Below, in pieces: positions 8,829 through 17,019 of a stretch of 45,567 bases of DNA; positions within the stretch are counted from its first letter, which is position 1, and the number at the start of each line of letters is the position of its first letter. The DNA comes from Paludibacteraceae bacterium. GTDB lineage: Bacteria; Bacteroidota; Bacteroidia; Bacteroidales; Paludibacteraceae. Below the pieces are notes generated by a model. It had not been told where the DNA came from. It saw only the letters and a program-made list of their open reading frames with translations, and did not search any database. The stretch covers positions 1 through 45,567 of the forward strand of contig JAFXPY010000022.1 of the NCBI GenBank assembly GCA_017527495.1. The letters are read 5' to 3'. The position numbers and the translations under genes are program-made.

Positions 8829-10571
8829 ATGACGACTATAATTTACATACTGATAATAATTGTTGGGGTTATTATATTCAATTTAGCGACTTCATACTAT
8901 AATAGAAAAAAGTCTAAAAAAGCAAAAAACAATGATTCTACCCCTGAAATAGACAATACACATAGTGAATTGCCGAAAAATGTTATGCCTGCTGCAAGAG
9001 AACATAGCTATGAAACACTGATGAAGTTTTTGAAAAAAAATGGTTGCCAAATTGAATCGACAGAAGATAAAAGCGATAATGATTTTTTAGTTTCGTTTGT
9101 TTTCAATGGAGGTCATTACGATGCACTTGTGAGCAAGGTCAAAAACGAGTTATTGCTTTACTACAACAATTTTTACGAGACAAAATCAGAGGATATAGAC
9201 CGAATAACAGCTCTTGCAAACAATATAAACCAAAAAATAAAATACTACAAAATTGTATGCAGCTACGATTCTGAAAAAAACTCTTTGCAACTTCATTTGG
9301 CATACGAAACTTTTAGTATTAATCAAGAAGAATTATCATTTATCCTTTCTATGTTTCCGCATGTAACGATGGAAATAATGAAAGATCTGAAAGAAAGTGA
9401 AACAAGCATTAATCAGGAAAGACTAAACGACTATCGCCGAGAATATATTATGCTTAAAGCTGCTGAATATACTCACAACAAAATCCCACTCATTGCCAAT
9501 CAATTACACCCGCTTTCTGTCGGTTCTGTAATTGAAAATATTTATGGCGACGACACTGATTTAGAACACTTGACTACATATAAACAAGGAAATATTGAAA
9601 CACAAAACGGCAAAGAAACTATAATAGATTTTGACATTGTGAGTTTGATATTCAACAAGATTACCGGTCAACTATTCAACGATGCTTTGGCTGAGATTGA
9701 ATCTAAAAATTATAAATATCTGCTTAATTTAGACACCATAAGCCAAAATAAATTTTCGATTTATTTTCGTCTGACAATTAGCAGAATACCCAAAACGGAC
9801 AGCAACAAGATTGATGCCACGATAACACCGGCGACATACTCTTTTGTGGCTGCCTACGACAAGACGACAGAAAAGAACCAGCATAACGAATTCAAATATA
9901 TGCAGCTTGATGCACAATATAAGATTCAGAATGGACAAGAAGACAAACTAACTGACGAGCAACGATTTATTGCTAAATTAGACAACTACATTGGTAAACA
10001 AGCCTACTATTCGTTCAAATTGTTCTATAACAAACAGTTCTACCAATCTATTGAGATAGCTAAGCCGCTTTTCAATGACTTGAAAAACAATTTCTTCACA
10101 CTCAACGATGTGAACGAACAATTGTTCTACGAAATTGCTTACATAATTGGATTTAGCTACTGCGAACTCAACATTTACGACACCGCGTTTTATTATATTG
10201 ACATAGCAAGAAATGCCGGCAAAGAAAACTATTTTATGGAATACATCAATTGTGTTGTCAATGCGACAGATGTGCGCGTTTTTCGAGACATAGACCAAAT
10301 GATTGAGTTAGTCCGGGATCGTATCAACAAAAACACTGACGAATCCAGAGCTGAACAATACATGCAATTCTATGAATTTTTGATGCGCCGTAGAGGCTAT
10401 GCGCTTATCAATTTCAAGCAATTAGACGAAGCCGAAAAATTATTTAGCGACATGCTTCAATCGCAGTTTTCGAAAGATTATGCACAAAACGAGCTTGACT
10501 ACATAAAGCATATCAGAGAGCAACAAAAAACGGCTGAAAACGAGAATAAAGAAAACAACAAACAACAATAA
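8829..10571 (+). CDS. Membrane-anchored protein with YbjN-like and TPR-like regions
   Basis: The 580-residue protein has one N-terminal transmembrane helix (about residues 3-24: IIYILIIIVGVIIFNLATSYY) followed by a basic stop-transfer run, so the bulk probably faces the cytoplasm. Residues about 55-190 resemble the YbjN/CesT-like alpha-beta fold (YETLMKFLKKNGC... YDALVSKVKNELLLYY... NNINQKIKYYKIV), seen by pattern only. The C-terminal third is helical with TPR-like pairs (YSFKLFYNKQFYQSIEIAKPLF; YALINFKQLDEAEKLFSDML) and a charged Asn/Gln/Lys tail. It is 13 bp from a SIMPL-domain gene and likely cotranscribed. I do not recognise the family, and function is unknown. Confidence 0.7.
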   Translation: MTTIIYILIIIVGVIIFNLATSYYNRKKSKKAKNNDSTPEIDNTHSELPKNVMPAAREHSYETLMKFLKKNGCQIESTEDKSDNDFLVSFVFNGGHYDALVSKVKNELLLYYNNFYETKSEDIDRITALANNINQKIKYYKIVCSYDSEKNSLQLHLAYETFSINQEELSFILSMFPHVTMEIMKDLKESETSINQERLNDYRREYIMLKAAEYTHNKIPLIANQLHPLSVGSVIENIYGDDTDLEHLTTYKQGNIETQNGKETIIDFDIVSLIFNKITGQLFNDALAEIESKNYKYLLNLDTISQNKFSIYFRLTISRIPKTDSNKIDATITPATYSFVAAYDKTTEKNQHNEFKYMQLDAQYKIQNGQEDKLTDEQRFIAKLDNYIGKQAYYSFKLFYNKQFYQSIEIAKPLFNDLKNNFFTLNDVNEQLFYEIAYIIGFSYCELNIYDTAFYYIDIARNAGKENYFMEYINCVVNATDVRVFRDIDQMIELVRDRINKNTDESRAEQYMQFYEFLMRRRGYALINFKQLDEAEKLFSDMLQSQFSKDYAQNELDYIKHIREQQKTAENENKENNKQQ

Positions 10572-10584
10572 ACATTTCACAATC

Positions 10585-11316
10585 ATGAAAGATTTTATTA
10601 AGTACGGAATTATTGGCATAAGCTGCATTGTTTGTGCCATAGTATTGGGTAATGCAATTACCTATGTATTCAAGTCACAACACACTATTTCAGTAACGGG
10701 CTTAGGTGAAGAAAACTTTACCTCAGACTTGATTATCTGGACTTCAACAATTAGTGTCGAGTCTAATAATCAGCAACAAGGTTATGCCGTATTGGAGCAA
10801 GCTCAAAAGAAAGTGGCAGCATTTCTGACAAAGAAAGGCATTCCGCAAGAGGCTGTTAAATTCAATTTTGTCAATGTCTCGAAACGCTACGAGAGTATCT
10901 ACAACGACAATGGCAATTGGGTTGGTCAGCGCATGGTTGGCTACCAGTTGCAACAAGAATTTACCATCGAATCAAACGATGTCAGCACGGTTGAACAAGT
11001 ATCGCGTGAGATATCCTCACTGATCGCCGAAGGGGTAAATCTTGACATTATGCAACCTCAATACTACTGCACTAACCTTGACAGCATCAAATTGCAACTC
11101 ATAGAGAAAGCTTCAAGCGATGCTTATCAACGCGCACAAAAGATTGCAGAGAATGCGGGAGCCAAATTAGGTAAAGCAAATAATGTGAAACTCGGAGTAT
11201 TCCAAATCACTTCAGCCACAGGTGAAGAAGAATACAGCTACGGCGGAACATTCAATACTTCAAGCAAAGACAAAAAAGGCCGCATCACAGTCAGAGCTGA
11301 ATATTTGATTAAATAG
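10585..11316 (+). CDS. SIMPL (DUF541) domain protein
   Basis: The 243-residue protein has an N-terminal hydrophobic segment (residues 6-28) that acts as signal or anchor, then a SIMPL/DUF541 domain. The family pattern is clear: ISVTGLGEENFTSDLIIWTSTISVES, a middle helix with LEQAQKKVAAFLTKKGIPQEAV, and the C-terminal AQKIAENAGAKLGKANNVKLG. SIMPL proteins are periplasmic or membrane-attached and can oligomerise; roles range from oxidative-stress resistance in bacteria to signalling scaffolds, and none is settled. It follows the TPR-like gene by 13 bp. Confidence 0.87.
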   Translation: MKDFIKYGIIGISCIVCAIVLGNAITYVFKSQHTISVTGLGEENFTSDLIIWTSTISVESNNQQQGYAVLEQAQKKVAAFLTKKGIPQEAVKFNFVNVSKRYESIYNDNGNWVGQRMVGYQLQQEFTIESNDVSTVEQVSREISSLIAEGVNLDIMQPQYYCTNLDSIKLQLIEKASSDAYQRAQKIAENAGAKLGKANNVKLGVFQITSATGEEEYSYGGTFNTSSKDKKGRITVRAEYLIK

Positions 11317-11328
11317 GAGTAAGAAGTT

Positions 11329-11438
11329 AGACCGCTTCGCTGTTATAAGTTAGAGATCTCGAACTTTCGACAATTCGACATTCCGTTATTCCGACATTTC
11401 AATTGTTTCGATTGTTTCACTCATTTCAAAAGCGGTCT
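11329..11438. repeat. Inverted AGACCGCTT / AAGCGGTCT pair around degenerate TTCGACATTCCG-type repeats
   Basis: AGACCGCTT (11329-11337) and AAGCGGTCT (11430-11438) flank about 90 bp built of degenerate TTCGACA / TTCCG / TTTCGATTG units. This directly follows the SIMPL stop codon. The AGACCGCT core recurs in the tandem array at 27585-27676. Confidence 0.6.
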
Positions 11439-11454
11439 GGCAATAAGTTTTTTT

Positions 11455-11500
11455 ACAGCTCTTATCACAAATTATGGTGATAAGAGCTGTAAGTTTTTTT
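11455..11500 (+). terminator. Terminator after the SIMPL gene
   Basis: Perfect 14-bp arms ACAGCTCTTATCAC (11455-11468) and GTGATAAGAGCTGT (11477-11490) are followed by AAG and seven T residues. Confidence 0.85.
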
Positions 11501-11544
11501 CCGCACCGCAAGTTGTTGGTAATTTAAGGTAAGAATTGTTAGTA

Positions 11545-11568
11545 TTTGAAAAAAAAGATTTACCTTTG
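11545..11568 (+). promoter_or_regulatory. Promoter of the CDF exporter gene
   Basis: TTTG (11545-11548) and TACCTTTG (11561-11568) mark a Bacteroidetes-type promoter, although the 12-bp gap between these two boxes is shorter than the usual 19-20. The start codon is 26 bp downstream. No metal-regulator operator was recognised. Confidence 0.5.
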
Positions 11569-11594
11569 CAGAAACAAAATAAAAAGAATACATT

Positions 11595-12563
11595 ATGCAC
11601 GAACATCATCACGATCATCATCATGACCATCATGGTCACCACCATCATCACCATTCTGCCCAAGAAGGCATAACAACAGCTTTTTGGTTGAACTTTGTTT
11701 TTGCCATACTCGAATTAGTAGGAGGCTTTTTTATCAACTCTGTATCTATTCTCTCCGACGCAATTCACGACTTTGGCGACTCTGTGTCATTAGGTTTGGC
11801 ATGGGTATTTGAAAAAGTGGCAAAGAAAAAAGCCAACACTCACTACACCTTTGGTTATCGTCGTTTCTCACTTCTCGGAGCGTTAATCAATTCTGTAATC
11901 TTACTTGTAGGTTCGAGTTTTGTTATATATGAGAGTATTCAGCGCCTCATCACATACGATTTTGCTAATCCGTACGAGATACGCACAGGTTGGATGATAG
12001 GTTTTGCTGTGTTGGGTATTATTGTCAACGGAGCAGCGGTGCTTAAGACTTACAGCACAAGCAACCTCAACGAACGCGTAGTGTCGCTCCACATGATGGA
12101 AGATGTACTCGGCTGGGCGGCTGTACTGATTGTCAGTATTGTTATGTTTTTCTTCCCTAACCTGACATTTCTTGACCCTGCTTTGTCAATAATGATTTCC
12201 ATTTATGTGATATTTCATGCATGCATCAACTTATGGGACGCGATGAAGGTGTTCTTACAGAAAGTGCCGGAAGACATTGATTTACCACACATCCGCAAAG
12301 AAATTGAAGAGATTGACGGGATAGACAATGTGCATGACTTTCATGTTTGGAGTCTCGACAATGAAACAATAATTGCTTCAATGCATATCATTTCAAGTCC
12401 TGATGTATGGCAAATCAAGAAAAAAGAGATAAAGCATTTGATGGCAGAGCACCATATCGAACATGTTACTATCGAATTAGAATCAGCAGATGAAGAATGT
12501 CATCATTGTGATATAGAAGAGATAGAAGAGCACCACTCTGCTCATCACCACCATCATCATTAG
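11595..12563 (+). CDS. Cation diffusion facilitator, zinc-type, with His-rich tails
   Basis: The 322-residue inner-membrane protein exports divalent cations (zinc type by family) in exchange for protons. It has six predicted helices; the paired metal-site motifs are LSDAIHDFGDS in helix 2 and HMMED in helix 5 (HxxxD, typical of zinc-selective CzcD/ZitB members). A cytoplasmic C-terminal domain follows (IDGIDNVHDFHVWSLDNETIIASMHI). Both ends are extreme histidine tracts: residues 2-22 are almost all His/Asp, and the last six residues are His after ECHHCDIEEIEEHHSAH. These could buffer or sense metal. The stop codon overlaps the stop of the convergent glycosyltransferase gene by 4 bp. Confidence 0.93.
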   Translation: MHEHHHDHHHDHHGHHHHHHSAQEGITTAFWLNFVFAILELVGGFFINSVSILSDAIHDFGDSVSLGLAWVFEKVAKKKANTHYTFGYRRFSLLGALINSVILLVGSSFVIYESIQRLITYDFANPYEIRTGWMIGFAVLGIIVNGAAVLKTYSTSNLNERVVSLHMMEDVLGWAAVLIVSIVMFFFPNLTFLDPALSIMISIYVIFHACINLWDAMKVFLQKVPEDIDLPHIRKEIEEIDGIDNVHDFHVWSLDNETIIASMHIISSPDVWQIKKKEIKHLMAEHHIEHVTIELESADEECHHCDIEEIEEHHSAHHHHHH

Positions 12564-13852
12564 GAGTTCTTTAATACAAGTTCTCTGTATAGTGCAGCAT
12601 ATTTTTGAGCAATCACCTTGATGTCAAAATTATCCTGCACTTTTTTTCGTGCGTTTTGTCCGAGTTTGTTGTTCTGATTATTTTCCAAACACCATTTTAT
12701 GCCTTCGGCAAAATCTGCTACATTCTGAGGTTTTGCTATATACCCATTTTGACAATGGTCAATCATATCACTATTTCCACCGATATTATATGCGACCACA
12801 GGTGTACCACAACTCAACGATTCCATAATTACACAACTCAGATTTTCAGATAAAGACGGAACAACAGTTACATCAGCAAGGCTATATAATGCTGCAAGTT
12901 GCTTTTTATCCGACACATAACCGACATTAACAACTTCAATATTGTCGTAATGCAAGTTTATGTCTTTTTCTTCTGCACCAAACACAACTAACTGAACCTT
13001 AAGATTCTTCTTATCCAAAATTTCTAACGATTTCTTCAGATACTCAAAACCCTTAATGTAATTGGTTGTTGCAGACATAGCACCATATACTATTACAGGC
13101 ATATCTCTTCTGACTATTGGAATTTCATTTTCTATTTCATTTACAGAATAAGGTCTAAACTCATTTGTATCAATTCCATTTGGTATAACTCGAATATCTG
13201 CATTTTCCAACAATGCACTTTGTCTTGCCTGATTGGCTATCCAATTACTCGGGCACACTATATGCAAATCTAATTGTTCATATATTTTTTTCTTATGCAA
13301 CCAAACTTTATTTGCGAGATCATTATTGTCATTTGAACCTAATTGTGGACATGAGCCACATTCTGACATAAACTTATCACAATCATAATGATAATGACAC
13401 ACACCGCAATATGCCCATTCATCGTGCATTGTCCAAACAATCGGCTTTTTTACTTTGGGCAATTCGTCAAGCGACAAAAACTTATCACATATCCAATGCA
13501 GATGAAGCACATCATATTCCATTTTTTGTAAGGCACCATAGAAATAGGTATATGACAAGTCTGATTTATAATTTTTGTCTTGATTGGGATAGCGGGAAAA
13601 TCGGCGTTGCAGCCTCAAATTTCTGATTTTCTTACCTATGCGATAAATCAAATCATGCAGTTTGTTATGTGGTGCGAAATCAAGTAACGAATGAATTGCC
13701 GCGTCATTTTGTTCTTTATAGAAAACAATCATCTCACTATGAACACCGCAAGCATTGAGATTGGAGTGTATGCTCACAGCCACACGAGCAGCACCTCCGC
13801 GATTGTCAGAGGAACACAATGATAAAACTTTTATGCACTCATTATATGCCAA
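12560..13852 (-). CDS. Glycosyltransferase family 4 (GT-B)
   Basis: The 430-residue cytoplasmic GT-B enzyme has an N-terminal acceptor domain starting VLSLCSSDNRGGAARVAVSIH (the GGA loop is typical of GT4) and a C-terminal donor domain with the LYSLADVTVVPSLSENLSCVIMESLSCGTPVVAYNIGG segment, whose E-x7-E pair binds the nucleotide-sugar. A small cysteine-rich insert (CGVCHYHYDCDKFMSECGSCPQLG, about residues 148-171) occurs in some GT4 of this group. It is the last gene of the minus-strand glycan operon and directly abuts its upstream neighbour. Donor and acceptor are unknown. It converges on the CDF gene with a 4-bp overlap. Confidence 0.88.
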   Translation of the reverse strand: MAYNECIKVLSLCSSDNRGGAARVAVSIHSNLNACGVHSEMIVFYKEQNDAAIHSLLDFAPHNKLHDLIYRIGKKIRNLRLQRRFSRYPNQDKNYKSDLSYTYFYGALQKMEYDVLHLHWICDKFLSLDELPKVKKPIVWTMHDEWAYCGVCHYHYDCDKFMSECGSCPQLGSNDNNDLANKVWLHKKKIYEQLDLHIVCPSNWIANQARQSALLENADIRVIPNGIDTNEFRPYSVNEIENEIPIVRRDMPVIVYGAMSATTNYIKGFEYLKKSLEILDKKNLKVQLVVFGAEEKDINLHYDNIEVVNVGYVSDKKQLAALYSLADVTVVPSLSENLSCVIMESLSCGTPVVAYNIGGNSDMIDHCQNGYIAKPQNVADFAEGIKWCLENNQNNKLGQNARKKVQDNFDIKVIAQKYAALYRELVLKNS

Positions 13853-14836
13853 TTATTTGCCTCCTTTTAAAGATTTATATAGTTTTATAATGGCTTTTGA
13901 AAATCGGTTTTGCGTTGCAAGGTATTTATATATGAATATTTTTTTATCATTTCTATTGGGTGAAGGAAGTATCTTTGCGAAACTCTCCGCATCATTTTTC
14001 AGGTTGATGCTTATTCCTTTCGGGTGCTTAAGCGGCATAATAGGGAATGTTGGCAAGTCGCCTCGTCCGTCATGGTTGTCCATTGTATGCGTTCCTTCTG
14101 CGTCAAAGCCAATATTAGAAATTAAATTTACACATGGATGGATACTTATCTTGTCGTTCATGAAAAGATGCATCTGCATTTGATAGTCCCAATAATGCTT
14201 GTTGCTGTCGGCTTTCACTTCACGGCACTTGAAAAACCACCAATCGGCTTCGGCTGGATTGTTGGTTAGTTGCTTTACCTTACGCCTCAGTTGCCAAGGA
14301 TTGATATTTTTGATGTCGATATCATAGTTTTCCCATGTCCTGCGCCATGCAGCCCATGCACCTGATACCTTATAATGAGAAAAACCATAAGATGCATCAC
14401 CACATTGCCATACATTTTTGTACAATGTTGCATTAACAAAAGCCAATTGAGGCTGTTCTTTGTAACGCAACAATAATTCTTCGCAATAGGGGAAGAAATC
14501 AGGATGCGGCAAACAATCATCTTCCATTGTTATGCCGTATTCTACATTGTCGAAAAACCATTTGAAGGCTGTGGCGGGACCTGCACCGCAACCCAAATTG
14601 ACAGCTTGATAGTTTGTATGAAGCACCGTTTGCGGCGAGAGCTGTTTTACAGCCTCATCAACAACCTTTTCTATTTCTGCACATTTCACTTTGTCGGTCT
14701 CATTTCCTTCTCTCGCACCATCTCTAAAAACATAAAGATTAGCCGGTTGTTGTGCCAATATAGCTTCCAACACCTTGCGAGTATGAGTGGGACGATTGAA
14801 AGTGATCAATAATATCGGAACATTATATTGCAACAT
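13853..14836 (-). CDS. GT-A glycosyltransferase of the GNT-I/HlpA-like type
   Basis: The 327-residue protein begins VPILLITFNRPTHTRKVLEAI, a GT-A nucleotide-sugar fold. It contains GITMEDDCLPHPDFF (about residues 97-111), an EDD metal-binding motif in the context seen in the hemolysin-HlpA-like or GNT-I-like branch of bacterial transferases. The conserved SGAWAAWRRTWENYD segment (about 155-169) also fits this branch. It is probably cytoplasmic, adding a sugar to a surface glycan. It sits 2 bp after the preceding GT4 gene and 0 bp before the next. The exact sugar is not predictable. Confidence 0.82.
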   Translation of the reverse strand: MLQYNVPILLITFNRPTHTRKVLEAILAQQPANLYVFRDGAREGNETDKVKCAEIEKVVDEAVKQLSPQTVLHTNYQAVNLGCGAGPATAFKWFFDNVEYGITMEDDCLPHPDFFPYCEELLLRYKEQPQLAFVNATLYKNVWQCGDASYGFSHYKVSGAWAAWRRTWENYDIDIKNINPWQLRRKVKQLTNNPAEADWWFFKCREVKADSNKHYWDYQMQMHLFMNDKISIHPCVNLISNIGFDAEGTHTMDNHDGRGDLPTFPIMPLKHPKGISINLKNDAESFAKILPSPNRNDKKIFIYKYLATQNRFSKAIIKLYKSLKGGK

Positions 14837-14838
14837 AA

Positions 14839-15996
14839 TTATCGTTTGTTATAGAATTGATTATAAACTGATTGTATTTGCTCGTAAATTTTTTCTGCAT
14901 TTTGTTCGGCAGAAAAATGAGTCATTGCATGTTTTTGAGCTTTCGTGCCATGCTCTAAAATCAAATCTCTGTTTTTAACATAAGTCTCTATTCTGTCGGC
15001 AAGTGCCTGAACATTACCTAATTCATAACTGAAACCATGCACTCCATCTTGCATTAATTCAGTATTTGCACCCGACTGACTTACGACAACCGGCATTTGC
15101 ATCATCATAAATTCAATTGTAGTTCGCCCGAAAGCCTCATCACGAGCGGCAACAACACCCAAGTCCATATCTTGCAAAAATCCAAAGACATTATCTTTAT
15201 GCCCGAGGAAATGAACATTATTTTCAATGCCGTTTTCACACGCATAAGACTGACATTTGCGCAAATAAGATGGTGGATTTTCCACACCGACAAACCATGT
15301 TTCAATCTCAACATCTTTATTATGCAAAAGTGCTTGAGCTTGAAGTAATTCAAGTTGGTTTTTGTTTTCGCTCACCACGCCTACACAAGCCACTTGTAGT
15401 TTGGAGTGAATAATATCTTTACGCTGATAATCAGGAGGATTGATTCCATTATATATTTTCTGCATTCTATCAACCGGCAAATACTTGCGATAGAACTTCA
15501 TCATATAATCTGAAATCAATATGTAGCGTTTGTTATTTTGTGATAGAAAAATTTGTTTAGTCAGCCATTCAGAAAGAGAAAAATGCAAGGAGAATTGAGT
15601 CAGAGATTCGCGCAGATGCCAAATATGCGGAACACGGATGCGTTTTGCAAGCAAATAGCCGAAATCAGTGCATACACTATTTGAATAGACCAAATCTATC
15701 TGCTCGCCTGCCAATTGCTCAGCCATTTTCTTTGCTAAAAAGATATTTTTTATTTGCTTGCGCTTCGACATAAAATATTCAAATACTGTCGTTTTTTGAT
15801 TTCTCACCCACCAATAGTAATGAATCACATAATATTTTATTTGTTGTTTTTCAAGCTCATCACATAGTTTTCCTGTGCGGAACATCAGAACAATCGGTAT
15901 TATGCCAAACTTGTCGCGCAAAAGACACATCAATGCCACCAACGACTTATTGGCTCCATAAAAACCCTCATTATGTGTTACAAACAATATAGTCAT
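14839..15996 (-). CDS. Glycosyltransferase family 4 (GT-B)
   Basis: The 385-residue GT-B protein opens with ILFVTHNEGFYGANKSLVALM. It has the donor-domain signature LGHKDNVFGFLQDMDLGVVAARDEAFGRTTIEFMMMQMPVVVSQSGAN at about residues 255-305, where E-x7-E is present in the form EAFGRTTIE. The N-terminal domain binds acceptor and the C-terminal domain binds the nucleotide-sugar. Its start overlaps the stop of the upstream GT2 gene by 4 bp, indicating translational coupling in the glycan operon. Donor and acceptor are unknown. Confidence 0.87.
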   Translation of the reverse strand: MTILFVTHNEGFYGANKSLVALMCLLRDKFGIIPIVLMFRTGKLCDELEKQQIKYYVIHYYWWVRNQKTTVFEYFMSKRKQIKNIFLAKKMAEQLAGEQIDLVYSNSVCTDFGYLLAKRIRVPHIWHLRESLTQFSLHFSLSEWLTKQIFLSQNNKRYILISDYMMKFYRKYLPVDRMQKIYNGINPPDYQRKDIIHSKLQVACVGVVSENKNQLELLQAQALLHNKDVEIETWFVGVENPPSYLRKCQSYACENGIENNVHFLGHKDNVFGFLQDMDLGVVAARDEAFGRTTIEFMMMQMPVVVSQSGANTELMQDGVHGFSYELGNVQALADRIETYVKNRDLILEHGTKAQKHAMTHFSAEQNAEKIYEQIQSVYNQFYNKR

Positions 15997-17015
15997 TTGA
16001 ATAAATGCTTAACCCTATACACCAAAGCCAATAACTGACTAAACTGAAATCCTACAACAGAATAAAGAAGTTTAGTCGTTGTTGAACTGTTTTCCACTAT
16101 TCGCTTTGAAGGTGGCATAGAACGAATTATTTTATGATACTCAATGCGGTTTGCCCTATTTGTTCTGCATAAATAAACCGACAAACGATTAATATAGTGT
16201 TTTTTTATACTTTTTTCTATTATAGTCGTGTATTTTTTTGCATTTTCAGCTGAAAGATAGTCGGATAACAGACCCGCAAAATCGTACAATCGTTCAGAAA
16301 CAGGAATCGTGTATTCATATATTTTTTTTGCAGAATACTCTCTATTGAACGAAACAGAAATAGCCCCATCCGTTTTTACATGCACATAAGCAGCTGTGCT
16401 AATTGACATTACACTTTGCGGCAAGAGTAAAATTTTCAGTACCCAATCTGTATCTTCCCAACAAACTTGCTCTGCAAATGTTATATTTTCCATAACCAAC
16501 CACTGTCTCCTAACCAAAAAACGCCATGGGTAACCAATGTTTTGCATTACATTCTCTCCAAAATATTTGTTGACAAACTCAACACCCAACATGACTTGTG
16601 AGTCAGTGAAAACTTTTGGTTGTTTCAGGACTTTTCCGTTTGCATCAGTTTCTTTATAATTAAAAGCAAGTACATCAAGCTGATGGTCCTGAGCAATTTC
16701 CAATACATCGGTAACTTTCTCCGACACCACCATATCATCAGCATCAACAAACCATATATATTCACCTTTTGCCGCCCGCAAACAAGCATTGCGTCCTCCT
16801 CCGATATAGGCATTTTCATCGCCTTGCAAAACTTGAAAATTAGCATGTTGCCTTGCATAATGCTCTAATACTTCTTGGGTATTATCGGTTGAGCAGTCAT
16901 TATAACAGATTACTTCAAAATCGCTTTCATGCAATGAAGTTGCATAGAAACTTTCTATACATTTGTTGATATAATCTGCAACATTATAACATGGTATGCA
17001 AAAACTGATTTTCAT
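15993..17015 (-). CDS. Glycosyltransferase family 2 (GT-A)
   Basis: The 340-residue GT2 enzyme begins KISFCIPCYNVADYINKCIES, carries the nucleotide-binding segment EVICYNDCSTDNTQEVL (about residues 34-50), GGGRNACLRAAKG, and the DxD motif as IWFVDADDMV (about 90-99). The C-terminal part is a helical acceptor region with a weakly hydrophobic end that may touch the membrane. It lies 4 bp after the GT2-deacetylase fusion gene and overlaps the next gene by 4 bp. It probably adds a sugar to a lipid-linked surface glycan; specificity is unknown. Confidence 0.87.
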   Translation of the reverse strand: MKISFCIPCYNVADYINKCIESFYATSLHESDFEVICYNDCSTDNTQEVLEHYARQHANFQVLQGDENAYIGGGRNACLRAAKGEYIWFVDADDMVVSEKVTDVLEIAQDHQLDVLAFNYKETDANGKVLKQPKVFTDSQVMLGVEFVNKYFGENVMQNIGYPWRFLVRRQWLVMENITFAEQVCWEDTDWVLKILLLPQSVMSISTAAYVHVKTDGAISVSFNREYSAKKIYEYTIPVSERLYDFAGLLSDYLSAENAKKYTTIIEKSIKKHYINRLSVYLCRTNRANRIEYHKIIRSMPPSKRIVENSSTTTKLLYSVVGFQFSQLLALVYRVKHLFK

Positions 17016-17019
17016 ACTC

